Position numbers and translations under genes: made by a program. Source: Mixta tenebrionis (GTDB taxonomy: Bacteria > Pseudomonadota > Gammaproteobacteria > Enterobacterales > Enterobacteriaceae). From it: a stretch of DNA of 64,000 nucleotides. The DNA is taken from positions 540,537-604,536 of the forward strand of contig NZ_VHQI01000002.1 of assembly GCF_006517625.1 (NCBI RefSeq). Reading direction: 5' to 3'. Below the pieces are notes generated by a model. It saw only the letters and a list, made by a program, of their open reading frames with translations. It did not search any database and was not told the origin of the DNA. This document shows positions 41,367 through 53,062 of the stretch, in pieces; positions within the stretch are counted from its first letter, which is position 1; every line of letters starts with the position of its first letter.

Positions 41367-42569
41367 ATGAAGCAACTAACCATTCTGGGCTCCACCGGAT
41401 CGATTGGCGTTAATACGCTGGCGGTGGTGGAGGCGAATCCACAGCAATTTTCCGTTAAGGCGCTGGTCGCCGGTTATAACGTTGAGCTGATGACCGGGCA
41501 GTGTCTGCGCTTCCGTCCCGACTATGCCGCGATGGCGGATGAGGCCGCGGCCAGCCAGCTGCGCCAGCGGCTGCGCGAGCTGGGCGTGCGCACCGAGGTG
41601 TTGTCCGGCGAAGAGGCCGCCTGTCAGCTGGCGGCGCTGGATGAAGTCGATCAGGTGATGGCGGCGATTGTCGGCGCGGCGGGCCTGTTGCCTACGTTGG
41701 CCGCGATTCGCGCCGGTAAAACGGTGCTGCTGGCGAATAAAGAATCCCTTGTCACGTGCGGCCGTTTATTTATGGAGGCGGTCAGCGCCAGCGGCGCGCG
41801 TCTGCTGCCGGTCGACAGCGAGCATAATGCCATTTTTCAGAGTTTGCCCGCTACCATCCAGCAACAGTTAGGATACGCTAACCTGCAGGAAAACGGCATT
41901 GAGTCGATTATCCTTACGGGATCTGGTGGACCGTTTCGTGACATGCCGCTTCCGGCGCTGACTGCCGTCACGCCTGAGCAGGCCTGCGCGCATCCGAACT
42001 GGTCAATGGGACGTAAAATTTCCGTTGATTCCGCCACCATGATGAATAAAGGCCTGGAATACATTGAAGCCCGCTGGCTGTTTAATGCGACCGATGCGCA
42101 GATGGAAGTGATACTGCATCCGCAGTCGGTAATCCATTCGATGGTGCGTTACCGCGACGGCAGCGTACTGGCGCAGCTGGGTTCGCCGGATATGCGTACG
42201 CCGATCGCGCATACCATGGCCTGGCCGCAGCGGGTAGAAACGGGCGTAACGCCGCTCGATTTTACCCGTATGAAGGCGTTGACCTTCGACGAACCTGATT
42301 TCAATCGCTATCCCTGTCTGCAACTGGCGATAGAGGCGTGTGAACAGGGACAGGCGGCGACCACCGCGCTGAACGCGGCGAACGAAATTGCGGTCGCGGC
42401 GTTCCTTAACGCGCAGATTCGCTTTACCGACATCGCCGCGCTTAATACCGCCGTTCTGTCATCGCTGCAGCTCGCTGAACCGCAAAGCGTGGAGGCGGTG
42501 CTGGCGATCGATGCACAGGCGCGTCGGGCGGCGCAGGCGCTGTTGTCGCGTCCGGTCGCGATTGGTTAA
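41367..42569 (+). CDS. dxr: 1-deoxy-D-xylulose 5-phosphate reductoisomerase
   Basis: Dxr (IspC) makes methyl-erythritol phosphate from deoxyxylulose phosphate with NADPH, the committed step of the MEP isoprenoid route and target of fosmidomycin. From ATG 41367 it has 400 residues. [11 protein letters not shown] is the NADPH-binding motif, [12 protein letters not shown] and [11 protein letters not shown] carry metal ligands, and [19 protein letters not shown] is the signature. It is upstream of uppS, which uses the isoprenoid precursors. Confidence 0.98.
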   Translation: MKQLTILGSTGSIGVNTLAVVEANPQQFSVKALVAGYNVELMTGQCLRFRPDYAAMADEAAASQLRQRLRELGVRTEVLSGEEAACQLAALDEVDQVMAAIVGAAGLLPTLAAIRAGKTVLLANKESLVTCGRLFMEAVSASGARLLPVDSEHNAIFQSLPATIQQQLGYANLQENGIESIILTGSGGPFRDMPLPALTAVTPEQACAHPNWSMGRKISVDSATMMNKGLEYIEARWLFNATDAQMEVILHPQSVIHSMVRYRDGSVLAQLGSPDMRTPIAHTMAWPQRVETGVTPLDFTRMKALTFDEPDFNRYPCLQLAIEACEQGQAATTALNAANEIAVAAFLNAQIRFTDIAALNTAVLSSLQLAEPQSVEAVLAIDAQARRAAQALLSRPVAIG

Positions 42570-42666
42570 TTCGCTATTTGCATGGGCGCTATTTGTGAGC
42601 GGGGGGCGAAGCTGGTATAGTCCCTGGCTCCCGTTTCGCATTTACACACAGTCAGAGCGGTGGGCA

Positions 42667-42692
42667 GAGCCGTGGTTTCACGGCTTTTTTGC
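42667..42692 (+). terminator. Terminator between dxr and uppS
   Basis: AGCCGTG (42668-42674), loop GTTT, CACGGCT (42679-42685), then six T. It follows dxr by about 100 bases. A TGGTATAGT sequence just before it (near 42614) could be a -10 box. Confidence 0.7.
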
Positions 42693-42754
42693 AGCCGCAC
42701 GGGAATGTATTCAGAAGCCGTTGTATTTATGATTAAAGGAAATGAATACGCGTT

Positions 42755-43507
42755 ATGTCGTCCGAAACTCAAATAACAACCGATGACCAGCAGCGGATAC
42801 GCCCGCGTCATGTGGCCATCATCATGGATGGCAACGGCCGCTGGGCAAAAAATCAGGGTAAACTTCGTGTCTCCGGTCATAAAGCGGGAGTGAAATCGGT
42901 GCGTCGCGCCGTAAGCTTCGCCGTCAGCAATAAACTGGAAGCCCTCACGCTTTATGCCTTCAGCAGCGAAAACTGGTCCCGTCCGGCGCAGGAAGTCGTG
43001 GCGCTGATGGAGCTGTTTGTCTGGGCGCTCGACAGCGAAGTAAAAAGCCTGCATAAACACAACGTTCGGTTAAGAATTATTGGCGATATCAGCCGTTTTA
43101 ATTCACGCTTACAGGAGCGCATTCGTCGCGCTGAGGAACTGACTCAACAAAATAATGGATTAACTCTCAACATAGCCGCGAATTATGGCGGCCGTTGGGA
43201 TATTATTCACGGCGTAAAACAGATAGCCGAGCAGGTGCAGGAAGGATTGCTCCGTCCTGACCAGATCGAGGAAACTACGCTGTCCAGATTTCTCTGTATG
43301 CACGACCTGGCACCGGTGGATCTGGTTATAAGGACCGGGGGAGAGCATCGTATCAGTAATTTTCTGTTATGGCAGATCGCCTATGCGGAATTTTACTTCA
43401 CCGATGTTCTCTGGCCTGATTTTGACGAACAAGTTTTTGAAGGTGCAATGAATGCTTTCTCACACCGTGAGCGTCGGTTTGGCGGCGCAGCACCTGGCGG
43501 CGCCTGA
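42755..43507 (+). CDS. uppS: Undecaprenyl diphosphate synthase
   Basis: UppS (IspU) adds eight isopentenyl units to farnesyl diphosphate in cis, making the C55 carrier for peptidoglycan and O-antigen. It has 250 residues. IIMDGNGRWAK contains the catalytic Asp25, and TLYAFSSENWSRP, then RTGGEHRISNFLLWQ and FYFTDVLWPDF near the end, are the conserved regions. It starts the uppS-cdsA-rseP-bamA run. Confidence 0.98.
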   Translation: MSSETQITTDDQQRIRPRHVAIIMDGNGRWAKNQGKLRVSGHKAGVKSVRRAVSFAVSNKLEALTLYAFSSENWSRPAQEVVALMELFVWALDSEVKSLHKHNVRLRIIGDISRFNSRLQERIRRAEELTQQNNGLTLNIAANYGGRWDIIHGVKQIAEQVQEGLLRPDQIEETTLSRFLCMHDLAPVDLVIRTGGEHRISNFLLWQIAYAEFYFTDVLWPDFDEQVFEGAMNAFSHRERRFGGAAPGGA

Positions 43508-43525
43508 GCGCCCTGGGGGTAACCT

Positions 43526-44383
43526 TTGCTGAAATCGCGTCTGATTACAGCGTTCATCCTGATTCCATTGGTGATCGCTGCGCTTTTCTGGTTACCGCCG
43601 TCAGGATTTGCTATCGCCACGCTGGTGGTGTGTATGCTGGCCGCCTGGGAATGGGGCCAGCTCGCCGGGTTTACCTCTCGCCTTCAACGCATCTGGCTGG
43701 CCGTACTTTGCGGCCTGCTGCTTGCCCTGATGCTGTTCACGCTTCCTCCTTATCAACATGCCGTTCAGCAACCGCAAATTGGCGCTTCGCTCTGGGCCGC
43801 GCTCGGCTGGTGGATCGCCGCGCTGCTGCTGGTGCTGTTTTATCCCGCATCCGCCGGTTTCTGGCGCGGTTCGCGCGCGCTGCGGCTGGTGTTTGGCGTG
43901 CTGACTATCGTGCCGTTTTTTTTCGGCATGGTGGCGCTGCGTCAGTACCACTATGAGCTCGATCGTTTCGCCGGCGCCTGGTGGCTGCTCTATGTGATGC
44001 TGCTGGTGTGGGGCGCCGATTCCGGGGCCTATATGTTTGGACGCCTGTTCGGCAAGCATAAGCTGGCGCCGAAAGTGTCGCCGGGAAAAACCTGGGAAGG
44101 CTTTTTCGGCGGGCTGCTGACCTCGGCGGTTATCGCCTGGCTGTTCGGCCTGTGGGCGCCGCTGAGCGTAGCGCCCGGCACCTTGCTAATCTGTTCCCTT
44201 ATCGCCGCGCTGGCCTCAGTGCTGGGCGATCTCACCGAAAGCATGTTTAAACGCGAAGCCGGCATCAAGGATAGCGGGCAGCTGATACCCGGCCATGGCG
44301 GGATTCTCGACCGTATCGATAGCCTGACCGCAGCGGTGCCGGTTTTCGCCTGTCTGCTGCTGCTGGTTTTCAGAACGCTTTAA
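43526..44383 (+). CDS. cdsA: Phosphatidate cytidylyltransferase
   Basis: CdsA makes CDP-diacylglycerol from phosphatidic acid and CTP at the inner membrane, the branch point of phospholipid synthesis. The frame opens at TTG 43526 (MLKSRLITAFILIP), behind GGGGGT, and gives 285 residues; E. coli also uses TTG. About eight membrane helices are visible, and the C-terminal signature SVLGDLTESMFKREAGIKDS with LIPGHGGILDRIDS is complete. Confidence 0.96.
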   Translation: MLKSRLITAFILIPLVIAALFWLPPSGFAIATLVVCMLAAWEWGQLAGFTSRLQRIWLAVLCGLLLALMLFTLPPYQHAVQQPQIGASLWAALGWWIAALLLVLFYPASAGFWRGSRALRLVFGVLTIVPFFFGMVALRQYHYELDRFAGAWWLLYVMLLVWGADSGAYMFGRLFGKHKLAPKVSPGKTWEGFFGGLLTSAVIAWLFGLWAPLSVAPGTLLICSLIAALASVLGDLTESMFKREAGIKDSGQLIPGHGGILDRIDSLTAAVPVFACLLLLVFRTL

Positions 44384-44395
44384 GGACAAGACGTT

Positions 44396-45745
44396 ATGCT
44401 AAGCTTTATCTGGAGTCTTGCCGCTTTCATCGTTGCGCTGGGCGTGCTGATTACCGTCCACGAATTCGGTCACTTCTGGGTGGCGCGCCGCTGCGGAATT
44501 AAAGTTGAGCGATTTTCCGTAGGCTTTGGTAAAGCGCTGTGGCGCTATCGCGATCGTCTCGGCACGGAATATGTTATTGCGCTGATCCCGCTGGGCGGCT
44601 ATGTCAAAATGCTCGACGAGCGCGTGGAAAGCGTGGCGCCTGAGCTGCGCCATTTCGCCTTTAACAATAAAACCGTGCAGCAGCGCGCAGCGGTGATCGC
44701 CGCCGGCCCTGTCGCCAATTTCCTGTTTGCCGTTGTCGCTTACTGGCTGGTATTTATTCACGGCGTGCCGGGCGTGCGTCCGGTGGTTGGGCAAATCATC
44801 AGCGGTTCGGTGGCGGCGGAGGCGCAAATTTCGCCCGGCATGGAACTTAAAGCGGTTGACGGCATCGAAACGCCTGACTGGGAAGCTGTGCGTATGGCGC
44901 TGGTGAGTAAAATCGGCGATGACGAAGTTACTCTGACCCTGTCGCCTTTCGGTTCGGCGCAGCGGGTTGAAAAACGGGTCGACTTACGCGGCTGGCATTT
45001 TGAGCCGGACAAGCAGGATCCGGTGGTGTCGTTGGGTATCGCGCCGCGCGGGCCGGAGGTTGAAACCGTGCTGGCGGAAGTGCTGGCTGATTCGCCCGCC
45101 AGCGCGGCGGGTTTGCAAGCAGGCGACAGGATCGTTAAAGTCGATGGTCAGCCGCTGGCGGCATGGCTCGATTTTGTCAACCTGGTGCGCGAGCGTCCGG
45201 AACAGGTTATCGCGCTGGTGGTTGAGCGCCAGGGCGAGACGCTGAACCTGACGCTAACGCCAGCCGCTAAAGGCAAAGGGCAGGCGGCGGGGTTTGCCGG
45301 CGTCGTGCCGAAAGTGCTGCCGCTGCCGGATGAGTATAAAACGGTGCGTCAGTATGGGCCGTTTGCCGCTATCGGCGCGGCCGGAGAGAAAACCTGGCAG
45401 CTGATGAGGCTGACGGTCGACATGCTTGGCAAGTTGATCTCCGGAGATGTTAAGCTGAATAATCTGAGCGGGCCGATTTCTATCGCGCAGGGCGCAGGGA
45501 TGTCAGCAGAGTATGGGATGATTTATTACCTGATGTTTCTTGCGCTTATCAGCGTGAATCTCGGTATTATCAATCTCTTCCCGTTACCGGTATTAGATGG
45601 TGGGCATTTGCTTTTCCTCGCGATTGAAAAAATCAAGGGGAAACCGGTGTCCGAGCGAGTTCAGGACTTCAGTTATCGCATTGGCTCGATTTTGCTGGTG
45701 TTGTTAATGGGGCTTGCACTATTCAATGATTTCTCTCGCCTGTGA
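44396..45745 (+). CDS. rseP: Site-2 protease RseP
   Basis: RseP makes the second, intramembrane cut in anti-sigma-E factor RseA during envelope stress, and also clears leftover signal peptides. The 449-residue protein has the zinc motif HEFGH (residues 22-26) in the first membrane helix, two periplasmic PDZ domains (about 115-300), and the second active-site motif VLDGGH near 400 in the third helix. It lies 12 bases after cdsA and 52 before bamA, tying sigma-E control to outer-membrane assembly. Confidence 0.97.
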   Translation: MLSFIWSLAAFIVALGVLITVHEFGHFWVARRCGIKVERFSVGFGKALWRYRDRLGTEYVIALIPLGGYVKMLDERVESVAPELRHFAFNNKTVQQRAAVIAAGPVANFLFAVVAYWLVFIHGVPGVRPVVGQIISGSVAAEAQISPGMELKAVDGIETPDWEAVRMALVSKIGDDEVTLTLSPFGSAQRVEKRVDLRGWHFEPDKQDPVVSLGIAPRGPEVETVLAEVLADSPASAAGLQAGDRIVKVDGQPLAAWLDFVNLVRERPEQVIALVVERQGETLNLTLTPAAKGKGQAAGFAGVVPKVLPLPDEYKTVRQYGPFAAIGAAGEKTWQLMRLTVDMLGKLISGDVKLNNLSGPISIAQGAGMSAEYGMIYYLMFLALISVNLGIINLFPLPVLDGGHLLFLAIEKIKGKPVSERVQDFSYRIGSILLVLLMGLALFNDFSRL

Positions 45746-45797
45746 TGATCGGAATGTGGTCCAGGCTGGGACGTGTTAGGAAGAACGCATAACAACG

Positions 45798-48203
45798 ATG
45801 GCGATGAAAAAGTTGCTCATAGCGTCGCTGCTGTTCAGCAGCGCCACCGTTTACGGTGCAGACGGGTTCGTGGTGAAGGACATTCATTTCGAAGGACTGC
45901 AGCGAGTCGCTGTTGGTGCGGCTCTGCTCAGCATGCCGGTGCGTGTTGGTGATACGGTAGATGATGAAGATATCAGTAATACCATTCGCGCCCTGTTTGC
46001 TACCGGGAACTTCGAAGATGTTCAGGTCCTGCGCGACGGCACCACGCTGATCGTTCAGGTCAAGGAACGTCCCACCATAGCCAGCATCACTTTCTCCGGC
46101 AATAAGGCGGTGAAGGATGACATGCTCAAACAGAATCTTGAAGCTTCCGGCGTGCGCGTCGGCGAGGCGCTGGATCGCACCACTATCTCCAGCATTGAGA
46201 AAGGGCTGGAAGATTTCTACTACAGCGTGGGTAAATACAGCGCCAGCGTTAAAGCGGTAGTTACGCCGCTGCCGCGCAACCGCGTCGATCTGAAACTGGT
46301 GTTTGTCGAAGGCGTTTCGGCGAAAATCCAGCAGATCAACGTGGTGGGCAATAAAACCTACAGCTCTGATGAACTGATCTCCCGCTTCCAGCTGCGCGAC
46401 GAAGTGCCGTGGTGGAACCTGGTAGGGGATCGTAAATATCAGAAGCAGAAACTGGCGGGCGACTTAGAAACGCTGCGCAGCTTCTACCTCGATCGCGGCT
46501 ACGCCCGTTTCAATATCGATTCTACCCAGGTCAGCCTGACGCCGGATAAAAAAGGTATCTACATCACCATTAATATCAACGAAGGCGATCAGTATAAGCT
46601 TTCCGGCGTGGTGGTGAACGGCAGCATGGCGGGCCATTCTGCGGAAATCGAAAGCATTGCGAAGGTTGAGCCGGGCGAGCTGTACAACGGCACCAAAGTC
46701 ACCAAAATGGAAGACGGCATTAAACAGCTGCTGGGCCGCTATGGTTACGCCTATCCGCGCGTGGTGACGCAGCCGGAAATTAACGATGCGGATAAAACCG
46801 TTAAGCTGCATATTAACGTAGATTCCGGTAACCGCTACTACGTGCGCAAGGTGCGTTTCGAAGGCAACGATACCTCGAAAGATTCGGTGCTGCGTCGTGA
46901 AATGCGCCAGATGGAAGGCGCGTGGCTCGGCAGCAACCTGGTTGAACAGGGTAAAGAGCGTCTGAATCGTACCGGCTATTTTGAAACCGTTGACGTTGAT
47001 ACGCAGCGCGTGCCGGGCACGCCGGATCAGGTTGACGTCGTCTATAAGGTGAAAGAGCGTAATACCGGTACCTTTAACTTCGGTATCGGCTACGGCACCG
47101 AAAGCGGCGTCAGCTTCCAGGTGGGCGTCACCCAGGATAACTGGCTGGGTACCGGCAACACCGTTGGCATCAGCGGCACCAAAAACGACTATCAAACCTA
47201 TGCGGAATTCTCCCTGACCGATCCCTACTTCACGGTAGATGGCGTCAGTCTGGGCGGGCGTATCTTCTATAATGACTTTAAAGCGGACGACGCCGATCTT
47301 TCCGACTATACCAACAAAAGTTATGGCGTAGACGGCACGCTGGGCTTCCCGGTCAATGAGAACAATACGCTGCGCGTCGGCCTCGGCTATGTGCATAACG
47401 ATCTCTCCAATATGCAGCCGCAGGTGGCCATGTGGCGCTATCTGCAATCGGTAGGGCAGAGCCCATCGCTGACGGGAGACGCGGAGTATTCCGCCGACGA
47501 CTTTACCTTCAACTATGGCTGGACGTACAACAACCTGGACCGTGGTTTCTTCCCCACCTCCGGCAACCGTACCAACCTGAACGGTAAAGTGACTATTCCA
47601 GGCTCGGATAACAACTTCTACAAAGTTACGCTGGATACGCAGCAGTATATGCCGATCGATGATGACCATAGCTGGGTTCTGCTGGGACGCGGACGCATCG
47701 GTTATGGCGACGGTATCGGTAGCAAAGAGCTGCCGTACTATGAAAACTTCTACGCCGGTGGTTCCAGCACCGTGCGCGGTTTCCGCTCCAATAACATTGG
47801 TCCGAAAGCCGCCTACATCAACGATAATTCTTCTACCTGCTCCGGCAACAATACGCTTTGTCGGTCGGATGATGCGGTGGGCGGCAACGCCATGGCGGTG
47901 GCCAGCCTTGAGCTGATTACGCCGACGCCGTTTATCAGCGAGAAATATGCGAACTCAGTGCGCACTTCGCTGTTCGTCGATGCAGGTACGGTTTGGGATA
48001 CTAACTGGGAAAACACCACCGCAAGCCGCCTGGCCGGTATTCCGGACTACAGCGATCCGGGTAATATCCGTATGTCAGCCGGTATTGCGCTGCAGTGGAT
48101 GTCGCCGCTCGGCCCGCTGGTGTTCTCTTACGCCCAGCCGTTCAAGAAATATGATGGAGATAAAGCGGAGCAGTTCCAGTTTAACATTGGTAAAACCTGG
48201 TAA
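45798..48203 (+). CDS. bamA: Outer membrane protein assembly factor BamA
   Basis: BamA inserts beta-barrel proteins into the outer membrane and is the core of the BAM complex. The 801-residue precursor (E. coli 810) has a signal peptide of 20 residues, five POTRA domains (about 21-420) and a 16-strand barrel. The loop-6 motif STVRGFRSN and the final FNIGKTW are intact. Compared with E. coli the total is about nine residues shorter, probably in surface loops. Skp, which delivers substrates, is encoded next. Confidence 0.98.
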   Translation: MAMKKLLIASLLFSSATVYGADGFVVKDIHFEGLQRVAVGAALLSMPVRVGDTVDDEDISNTIRALFATGNFEDVQVLRDGTTLIVQVKERPTIASITFSGNKAVKDDMLKQNLEASGVRVGEALDRTTISSIEKGLEDFYYSVGKYSASVKAVVTPLPRNRVDLKLVFVEGVSAKIQQINVVGNKTYSSDELISRFQLRDEVPWWNLVGDRKYQKQKLAGDLETLRSFYLDRGYARFNIDSTQVSLTPDKKGIYITININEGDQYKLSGVVVNGSMAGHSAEIESIAKVEPGELYNGTKVTKMEDGIKQLLGRYGYAYPRVVTQPEINDADKTVKLHINVDSGNRYYVRKVRFEGNDTSKDSVLRREMRQMEGAWLGSNLVEQGKERLNRTGYFETVDVDTQRVPGTPDQVDVVYKVKERNTGTFNFGIGYGTESGVSFQVGVTQDNWLGTGNTVGISGTKNDYQTYAEFSLTDPYFTVDGVSLGGRIFYNDFKADDADLSDYTNKSYGVDGTLGFPVNENNTLRVGLGYVHNDLSNMQPQVAMWRYLQSVGQSPSLTGDAEYSADDFTFNYGWTYNNLDRGFFPTSGNRTNLNGKVTIPGSDNNFYKVTLDTQQYMPIDDDHSWVLLGRGRIGYGDGIGSKELPYYENFYAGGSSTVRGFRSNNIGPKAAYINDNSSTCSGNNTLCRSDDAVGGNAMAVASLELITPTPFISEKYANSVRTSLFVDAGTVWDTNWENTTASRLAGIPDYSDPGNIRMSAGIALQWMSPLGPLVFSYAQPFKKYDGDKAEQFQFNIGKTW

Positions 48204-48248
48204 CGCACGCTTCAGGGAAGCATAGCGGTTAAGTATCGCACTGGACAT

Positions 48249-48274
48249 CGGGCCGCGGTTTCATCAGCGGCCCG
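48249..48274 (+). other. Hairpin between bamA and skp
   Basis: CGGGCCGC (48249-48256) pairs with GCGGCCCG (48267-48274). No T-run follows at once, so it may be an RNA processing or attenuation element rather than a full terminator. Confidence 0.35.
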
Positions 48275-48330
48275 ACGTTTCAGGCAAAAAGTGTGTCTTT
48301 GACACAAACGTTGATGGTAAGGAGTTAATA

Positions 48331-48828
48331 GTGAAAAAGTTGTTGTGTGCCGCAGGTCTGGGTCTCGCTTTAGCGGTTTCCGCAGGCGCTCAGGCTGCTG
48401 ATAAAATTGCCGTGGTAAACGTGTCCAGCATTTTCCAACAGTTACCGCAGCGTGCCAATGTTGCGAAACAGCTGGAAAGCGAATTTAAAGGCCGCGCTAC
48501 CGAACTACAAAGCCAGGAACGCGATCTTCAGGCCAAAATGCAGCGCCTGCAGCGTGATGGCTCTACCATGAAGGCCAGCGAACGCAGCCGTCTGGAAAAA
48601 GATATCATGTCGCAGCGTGAAACCTTCTCTACCAAAGCCCAGGCTTTTGAGCAGGATAATCGCCGTCGCCAGATGGAAGAGCGTAACAAGCTGCTGAGCC
48701 GTATTCAGGATGCAGTGAAAAAGGTAGCTGACAGCAAAGGTTATGACGTTGTCATCGACGCTAACGCGGTAGCCTACGCTGCTAATGCGAAAGACATCAC
48801 GGCTGACGTACTGAAACAGGTTAAATAA
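48331..48828 (+). CDS. skp: Periplasmic chaperone Skp (OmpH)
   Basis: Skp is a trimeric, jellyfish-shaped chaperone that holds unfolded outer-membrane proteins in the periplasm. The 165-residue precursor starts at GTG 48331 behind AAGGAG. The signal peptide ends at SAGAQA-ADK (residue 22). A long coiled coil with [17 protein letters not shown]-type tentacles runs from about 45 to 130. The family is lysine- and arginine-rich. It lies between bamA and lpxD as in E. coli. Confidence 0.97.
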   Translation: MKKLLCAAGLGLALAVSAGAQAADKIAVVNVSSIFQQLPQRANVAKQLESEFKGRATELQSQERDLQAKMQRLQRDGSTMKASERSRLEKDIMSQRETFSTKAQAFEQDNRRRQMEERNKLLSRIQDAVKKVADSKGYDVVIDANAVAYAANAKDITADVLKQVK

Positions 48829-48831
48829 TCA

Positions 48832-49857
48832 ATGTCTTCAATTCGACTGGCTGATTTAGCCCAGCAGTTGGATGCAGAATTGCACGGAGATGGCGACCTC
48901 GCCATCTCCGGCATTGCTTCTATGCACTCCGCACAAAACGGTCAAATCACTTTTCTCGCCAACAGCCGCTACCGTGAGCAGCTCGCCGAATGTCAGGCTT
49001 CCGCCGTGGTGCTGACCGAAGCGGATCTGCCGTGGTGCCATAGCGCCGCGCTGGTGGTTAAAAACCCCTATCTGACCTATGCGCGTATGGCGCAGCTGCT
49101 TGATACCACGCCGCAGCCGGCAAGCGATATCGCGCCCAGCGCGGTGATCGATGCCAGCGCTACCCTTGGTCATAACGTCTCCGTCGGCGCTAACGCGGTG
49201 ATCGAATCGGGCGTCGTGCTTGGCGATAACGTGGCGATCGGCGCCGGCTGTTTCGTAGGTAAGAATACCCATATCGGCGCGGGCACCCGTTTGTGGGCCA
49301 ATGTGACGATCTATCATGAAATTCGTATCGGTCAACAGTGCCTGATTCAGTCAGGGACGGTAATCGGCGCCGACGGCTTCGGTTATGCGAACGATCGCGG
49401 CAACTGGGTGAAAATTCCCCAGCTTGGTTCGGTGGTGATTGGCGATCGCGTTGAAATCGGCGCCTGCACCACCATCGATCGCGGCGCGTTGGATAACACT
49501 CAGATCGGTAATGGTGTTATCATTGACAACCAGTGCCAGATTGCACATAACGTGGTGATTGGCGACAATACCGCCGTTGCCGGCGGCGTTATTATGGCCG
49601 GCAGCCTGAAAATCGGACGTTACTGTATGATCGGCGGGGCCAGCGTGATCAACGGCCACATGGAAATTTGCGATAAAGTGACCGTAACCGGTATGGGAAT
49701 GGTGATGCGCCCCATCACAGAACCTGGGGTATACTCTTCGGGCATTCCGCTGCAGCCTAATAAAACCTGGCGTAAAACCGCAGCGCTGGTGATGAATATC
49801 GATGAGATAAGCAAGCGCTTAAAAGCCATCGAGCGTAAGGTTGGGAAGGGCGACTAA
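48832..49857 (+). CDS. lpxD: UDP-3-O-(3-hydroxymyristoyl)glucosamine N-acyltransferase
   Basis: LpxD adds the second (N-linked) hydroxyacyl chain in lipid A synthesis. The 341-residue protein has an N-terminal uridine-binding domain (about 1-100), then a left-handed beta-helix of hexapeptide repeats with the catalytic-His region ([20 protein letters not shown]), and a C-terminal helix that binds acyl carrier protein. It starts four bases after skp. Confidence 0.97.
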   Translation: MSSIRLADLAQQLDAELHGDGDLAISGIASMHSAQNGQITFLANSRYREQLAECQASAVVLTEADLPWCHSAALVVKNPYLTYARMAQLLDTTPQPASDIAPSAVIDASATLGHNVSVGANAVIESGVVLGDNVAIGAGCFVGKNTHIGAGTRLWANVTIYHEIRIGQQCLIQSGTVIGADGFGYANDRGNWVKIPQLGSVVIGDRVEIGACTTIDRGALDNTQIGNGVIIDNQCQIAHNVVIGDNTAVAGGVIMAGSLKIGRYCMIGGASVINGHMEICDKVTVTGMGMVMRPITEPGVYSSGIPLQPNKTWRKTAALVMNIDEISKRLKAIERKVGKGD

Positions 49858-50015
49858 GCGCGCATCATGCGTCTGCGCGGCCTGCATAAATAAAACCTGC
49901 ACAGCAGGGAAGCCAGACGTTACATAAACTCATTTGCGGCCTGCCGATGATCGTCCGGATCGGTGCAGGCCGTGTTATTGTTGCCATCAGAATTTTTTAG
50001 GACAGGAAGAGTATT

Positions 50016-50471
50016 TTGACTACTGAAACTCATACTCTGAATATTGAAGAGATTTTAGAACTGCTACCGCACCGTTACCCGTTTTTACTGGTCGATCGTG
50101 TCCTGGAGTTCGAAGAGCATAAATATCTGCGTGCGGTGAAGAATGTCTCCGTTAACGAACCGTTTTTCCAAGGGCATTTCCCTGGTAAACCGATTTTTCC
50201 CGGCGTATTGATCCTTGAAGCGATGGCGCAGGCAACCGGCATTCTGGCGTTTAAAAGCGTTGGCAAGCTGGAACCGGGCGAACTTTACTACTTTGCCGGC
50301 ATCGATGAGGCGCGCTTTAAGCGTCCGGTAGTGCCAGGCGATCAGATGGTAATGGAAGTCACCTTTGAGAAAACCCGCCGCGGTCTGACGCGTTTCAAAG
50401 GCGTGGCGACCGTAGACGGTAAGATTGTCTGTGAAGCGACCATGATGTGTGCCCGTAGCCGGGAGGCGTAA
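50016..50471 (+). CDS. fabZ: 3-hydroxyacyl-[acyl-carrier-protein] dehydratase FabZ
   Basis: FabZ dehydrates 3-hydroxyacyl-ACP in fatty-acid elongation and competes with LpxA for hydroxymyristoyl-ACP, balancing phospholipid and lipid A. The 151-residue protein starts at TTG 50016 behind AGGA, as in E. coli. The catalytic His54 and Glu68 are in [20 protein letters not shown]. lpxA begins four bases downstream. Confidence 0.97.
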   Translation: MTTETHTLNIEEILELLPHRYPFLLVDRVLEFEEHKYLRAVKNVSVNEPFFQGHFPGKPIFPGVLILEAMAQATGILAFKSVGKLEPGELYYFAGIDEARFKRPVVPGDQMVMEVTFEKTRRGLTRFKGVATVDGKIVCEATMMCARSREA

Positions 50472-50474
50472 TAC

Positions 50475-51263
50475 GTGATTGATGCAACCGCCGTAATTCA
50501 TCCAAGTTCGATTATCGAAGAGGGCGCCGTGATCGGCGCTCGTGTGCATATTGGTCCTTTTTGCTACATCGGGGCGCATGTCGAAATCGGTGAGGGGACC
50601 GTTCTTAAATCCCACGTGGTGGTGAACGGTCATACCCGCATTGGTAAAGAAAATATTATTACCCAGTTTGCCTCGATCGGTGAGGTTAACCAGGATCTGA
50701 AATATGCGGGCGAACCGACGCGCGTTGAAATTGGCGATCGCAACAGCATCCGTGAAAGCGTCACCATTCACCGCGGTACGGTGCAGGGCGGCGGCGTTAC
50801 CCGTATCGGCAACGATAATTTGCTGATGGTAAACGCGCATATCGCGCACGACTGCATTATCGGCAGCCGCTGCATCTTCGCCAATAACGCGACGCTTGGC
50901 GGGCACGTTACGGTGGATGATTTCGCCATCATTGGCGGCATGACGGCGGTGCATCAGTTCTGTGTTATCGGCGCCCACGTAATGGTTGGCGGCTGTTCAG
51001 GCGTGGCGCAGGATGTCCCGCCATATGTAATTGCGCAGGGCAACCACGCAACGCCTTTCGGTATCAATATTGAAGGGTTGAAGCGCCGCGGCTTTAGCAA
51101 AGAGGGGCTGCACGCAATTCGTAACGCCTATAAGCTGCTCTACCGCAGCGGTAAAACGCTGGATGAGGTGAAGCCGGAGATTGAAGCGCTGGCGCAAGAG
51201 CATGCTGAGGTAAAGCCTTTTTATGACTTCTTTGCCCGCTCAACGCGAGGTTTGATTCGTTAA
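50475..51263 (+). CDS. lpxA: UDP-N-acetylglucosamine acyltransferase
   Basis: LpxA catalyses the first step of lipid A synthesis, O-acylation of UDP-GlcNAc. It has 262 residues and starts at GTG 50475. The hexapeptide-repeat beta-helix is plain, with His122 and the catalytic His125 in [11 protein letters not shown]. The C-terminal helical domain is intact. It sits between fabZ and lpxB, with very short gaps. Confidence 0.98.
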   Translation: MIDATAVIHPSSIIEEGAVIGARVHIGPFCYIGAHVEIGEGTVLKSHVVVNGHTRIGKENIITQFASIGEVNQDLKYAGEPTRVEIGDRNSIRESVTIHRGTVQGGGVTRIGNDNLLMVNAHIAHDCIIGSRCIFANNATLGGHVTVDDFAIIGGMTAVHQFCVIGAHVMVGGCSGVAQDVPPYVIAQGNHATPFGINIEGLKRRGFSKEGLHAIRNAYKLLYRSGKTLDEVKPEIEALAQEHAEVKPFYDFFARSTRGLIR

Positions 51264-51266
51264 GCC

Positions 51267-52415
51267 ATGGCTGTTCGTCCCTTAACCATTGCCCTTGTCG
51301 CCGGAGAAACCTCCGGCGATATTCTAGGTGCCGGCTTAATTCGCGCGCTGAAAGCAAAACATCCCGATGCCCGCTTTGTCGGCGTGGCGGGCCCGCGCAT
51401 GCAGGCGGAAGGCTGCGAAAGCTGGTATGACATGGAAGAGCTGGCGGTAATGGGTATCGTTGAGGTGCTGGGACGCCTTTCGCGCCTGTTGAAAATCCGC
51501 CGCGATCTGACCCGCCGCTTCAGCGCCTTAAAGCCCGACGTCTTTGTCGGCATCGACGCGCCCGATTTCAATATTACCCTTGAAGGAAGGCTGAAACAGC
51601 GCGGCATCCGCACTATCCACTACGTCAGCCCTTCGGTCTGGGCATGGCGGCAGAAGCGGGTGTTTAAAATCGGCCGCGCGACCGATCTGGTGCTGGCCTT
51701 CCTGCCGTTCGAAAAAGCCTTTTACGATCGCTATGATGTGCCCTGCCGTTTTATCGGCCACACCATGGCGGATGCGATGCCGCTGCAGCCCGATAAGGCG
51801 GCGGCGCGGCGCACGCTCGGCATTGCCGAAGAGGCGCTCTGCCTGGCGCTGCTGCCGGGTTCGCGTCGCGCGGAAGTAGAGATGCTCAGCGCCGACTTTC
51901 TGAAAACGGCGATGCTGCTGCGGGAGAAATGGCCGCAGCTGGAGATCGTCGTGCCGCTGGTTAATGCGCAGCGGCGCGAACAGTTTGAACAAATTAAGGC
52001 GACGGTTGCGCCCGATCTGCCGGTGCATCTGCTGGACGGCCACGGACGCGAAGCGATGGTCGCCAGCGATGCGGCGCTGCTCGCCTCCGGCACCGCGGCG
52101 CTGGAGTGCATGCTGGCGAAATGTCCGATGGTGGTGGGCTACCGTATGAAGCCGGCAACCTTCTGGCTGGCGCAGCGGCTGGTGAAAACCGATTACGTTT
52201 CGCTGCCCAATCTGCTGGCCGGACGTGAACTAGTGCCGGAGCTGCTGCAGGATGAGTGTCAGCCCGATCGGCTGGCCGCCGCGCTTGCGCCGCTGCTGGG
52301 CGCAGGCGAAACGCGCGATCGTCTGCTGGCAACCTTTACCGAGCTACACCAGCAGATCCGCTGGAATGCCGATGAACAAGCGGCGCAGGCCGTACTGGAG
52401 TTGGCTAATGGCTGA
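51267..52415 (+). CDS. lpxB: Lipid A disaccharide synthase
   Basis: LpxB joins 2,3-diacylglucosamine-1-phosphate and UDP-2,3-diacylglucosamine to form the lipid A disaccharide; it is a GT19 glycosyltransferase at the inner membrane. The 382-residue protein has [18 protein letters not shown] at the N-terminus, [14 protein letters not shown] and [13 protein letters not shown]. It follows lpxA by three bases and overlaps rnhB by eight. Confidence 0.98.
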   Translation: MAVRPLTIALVAGETSGDILGAGLIRALKAKHPDARFVGVAGPRMQAEGCESWYDMEELAVMGIVEVLGRLSRLLKIRRDLTRRFSALKPDVFVGIDAPDFNITLEGRLKQRGIRTIHYVSPSVWAWRQKRVFKIGRATDLVLAFLPFEKAFYDRYDVPCRFIGHTMADAMPLQPDKAAARRTLGIAEEALCLALLPGSRRAEVEMLSADFLKTAMLLREKWPQLEIVVPLVNAQRREQFEQIKATVAPDLPVHLLDGHGREAMVASDAALLASGTAALECMLAKCPMVVGYRMKPATFWLAQRLVKTDYVSLPNLLAGRELVPELLQDECQPDRLAAALAPLLGAGETRDRLLATFTELHQQIRWNADEQAAQAVLELANG

Positions 52416-53034
52416 ATTTATCTATCCCGACGCGCGGCTGATCGCCGGCGTTGATGAAGTAGGGCGCGGTCCGCTGGTTGGCGCCGTGGTCACCGCGGCG
52501 GTGATCCTCGATCCGGCGCGTCCCATCGTCGGACTGGCGGATTCGAAAAAACTCAGCGAGAAGCGCCGCCTGGCGCTGTTTGATGAAATTAAAGAAAAAG
52601 CGCTCGCCTGGAGCCTGGGGCGGGCCGAACCTGAAGAGATCGACCGGCTTAATATTCTGCACGCTACCATGCTGGCGATGCAGCGTGCGGTTGCGGGCCT
52701 GCCGCTGACGCCCGATTATGTGCTGATCGACGGCAACCGCTGCCCGGCGTTGCCGATGCCGTCAATGGCGGTGGTAAAAGGCGATAGCCTGGTGGCGGAA
52801 ATCAGCGCGGCGTCGATTCTGGCGAAAGTATCACGCGATCGCGAAATGGCCGAGCTGGACGCGATTTTCCCGCAGTATGGCTTTGCGCAGCATAAAGGTT
52901 ATCCTACCGCGCAACATCTGGCGATGTTGACAACGCATGGCGCCACGCCGCACCATCGACGTAGTTTCGCTCCGGTGCGCAACGCGCTGCTGGATGCGGA
53001 AGTCAGGCAGCTCACCGCTGAAACGGCGCAATAG
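52408..53034 (+). CDS. rnhB: Ribonuclease HII
   Basis: RnhB cuts RNA in RNA-DNA hybrids and starts removal of single ribonucleotides from DNA. ATG 52408 lies inside the end of lpxB and gives 208 residues; the longer frame upstream is not plausible. [12 protein letters not shown] contains the Asp16-Glu17 pair, LIDGN the third acid (near 108) and [10 protein letters not shown] the fourth (near 146 by my count, within AKVSRDREM). It is followed by dnaE after 28 bases. Confidence 0.96.
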   Translation: MAEFIYPDARLIAGVDEVGRGPLVGAVVTAAVILDPARPIVGLADSKKLSEKRRLALFDEIKEKALAWSLGRAEPEEIDRLNILHATMLAMQRAVAGLPLTPDYVLIDGNRCPALPMPSMAVVKGDSLVAEISAASILAKVSRDREMAELDAIFPQYGFAQHKGYPTAQHLAMLTTHGATPHHRRSFAPVRNALLDAEVRQLTAETAQ

Positions 53035-53062
53035 CGCTTTTTGCAGTTAACCGGAAAGAAAG

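Noticed and set aside
46464-47669. 401-codon frame antisense to bamA
   Set aside because: It is a shadow within the conserved bamA barrel and POTRA coding region.
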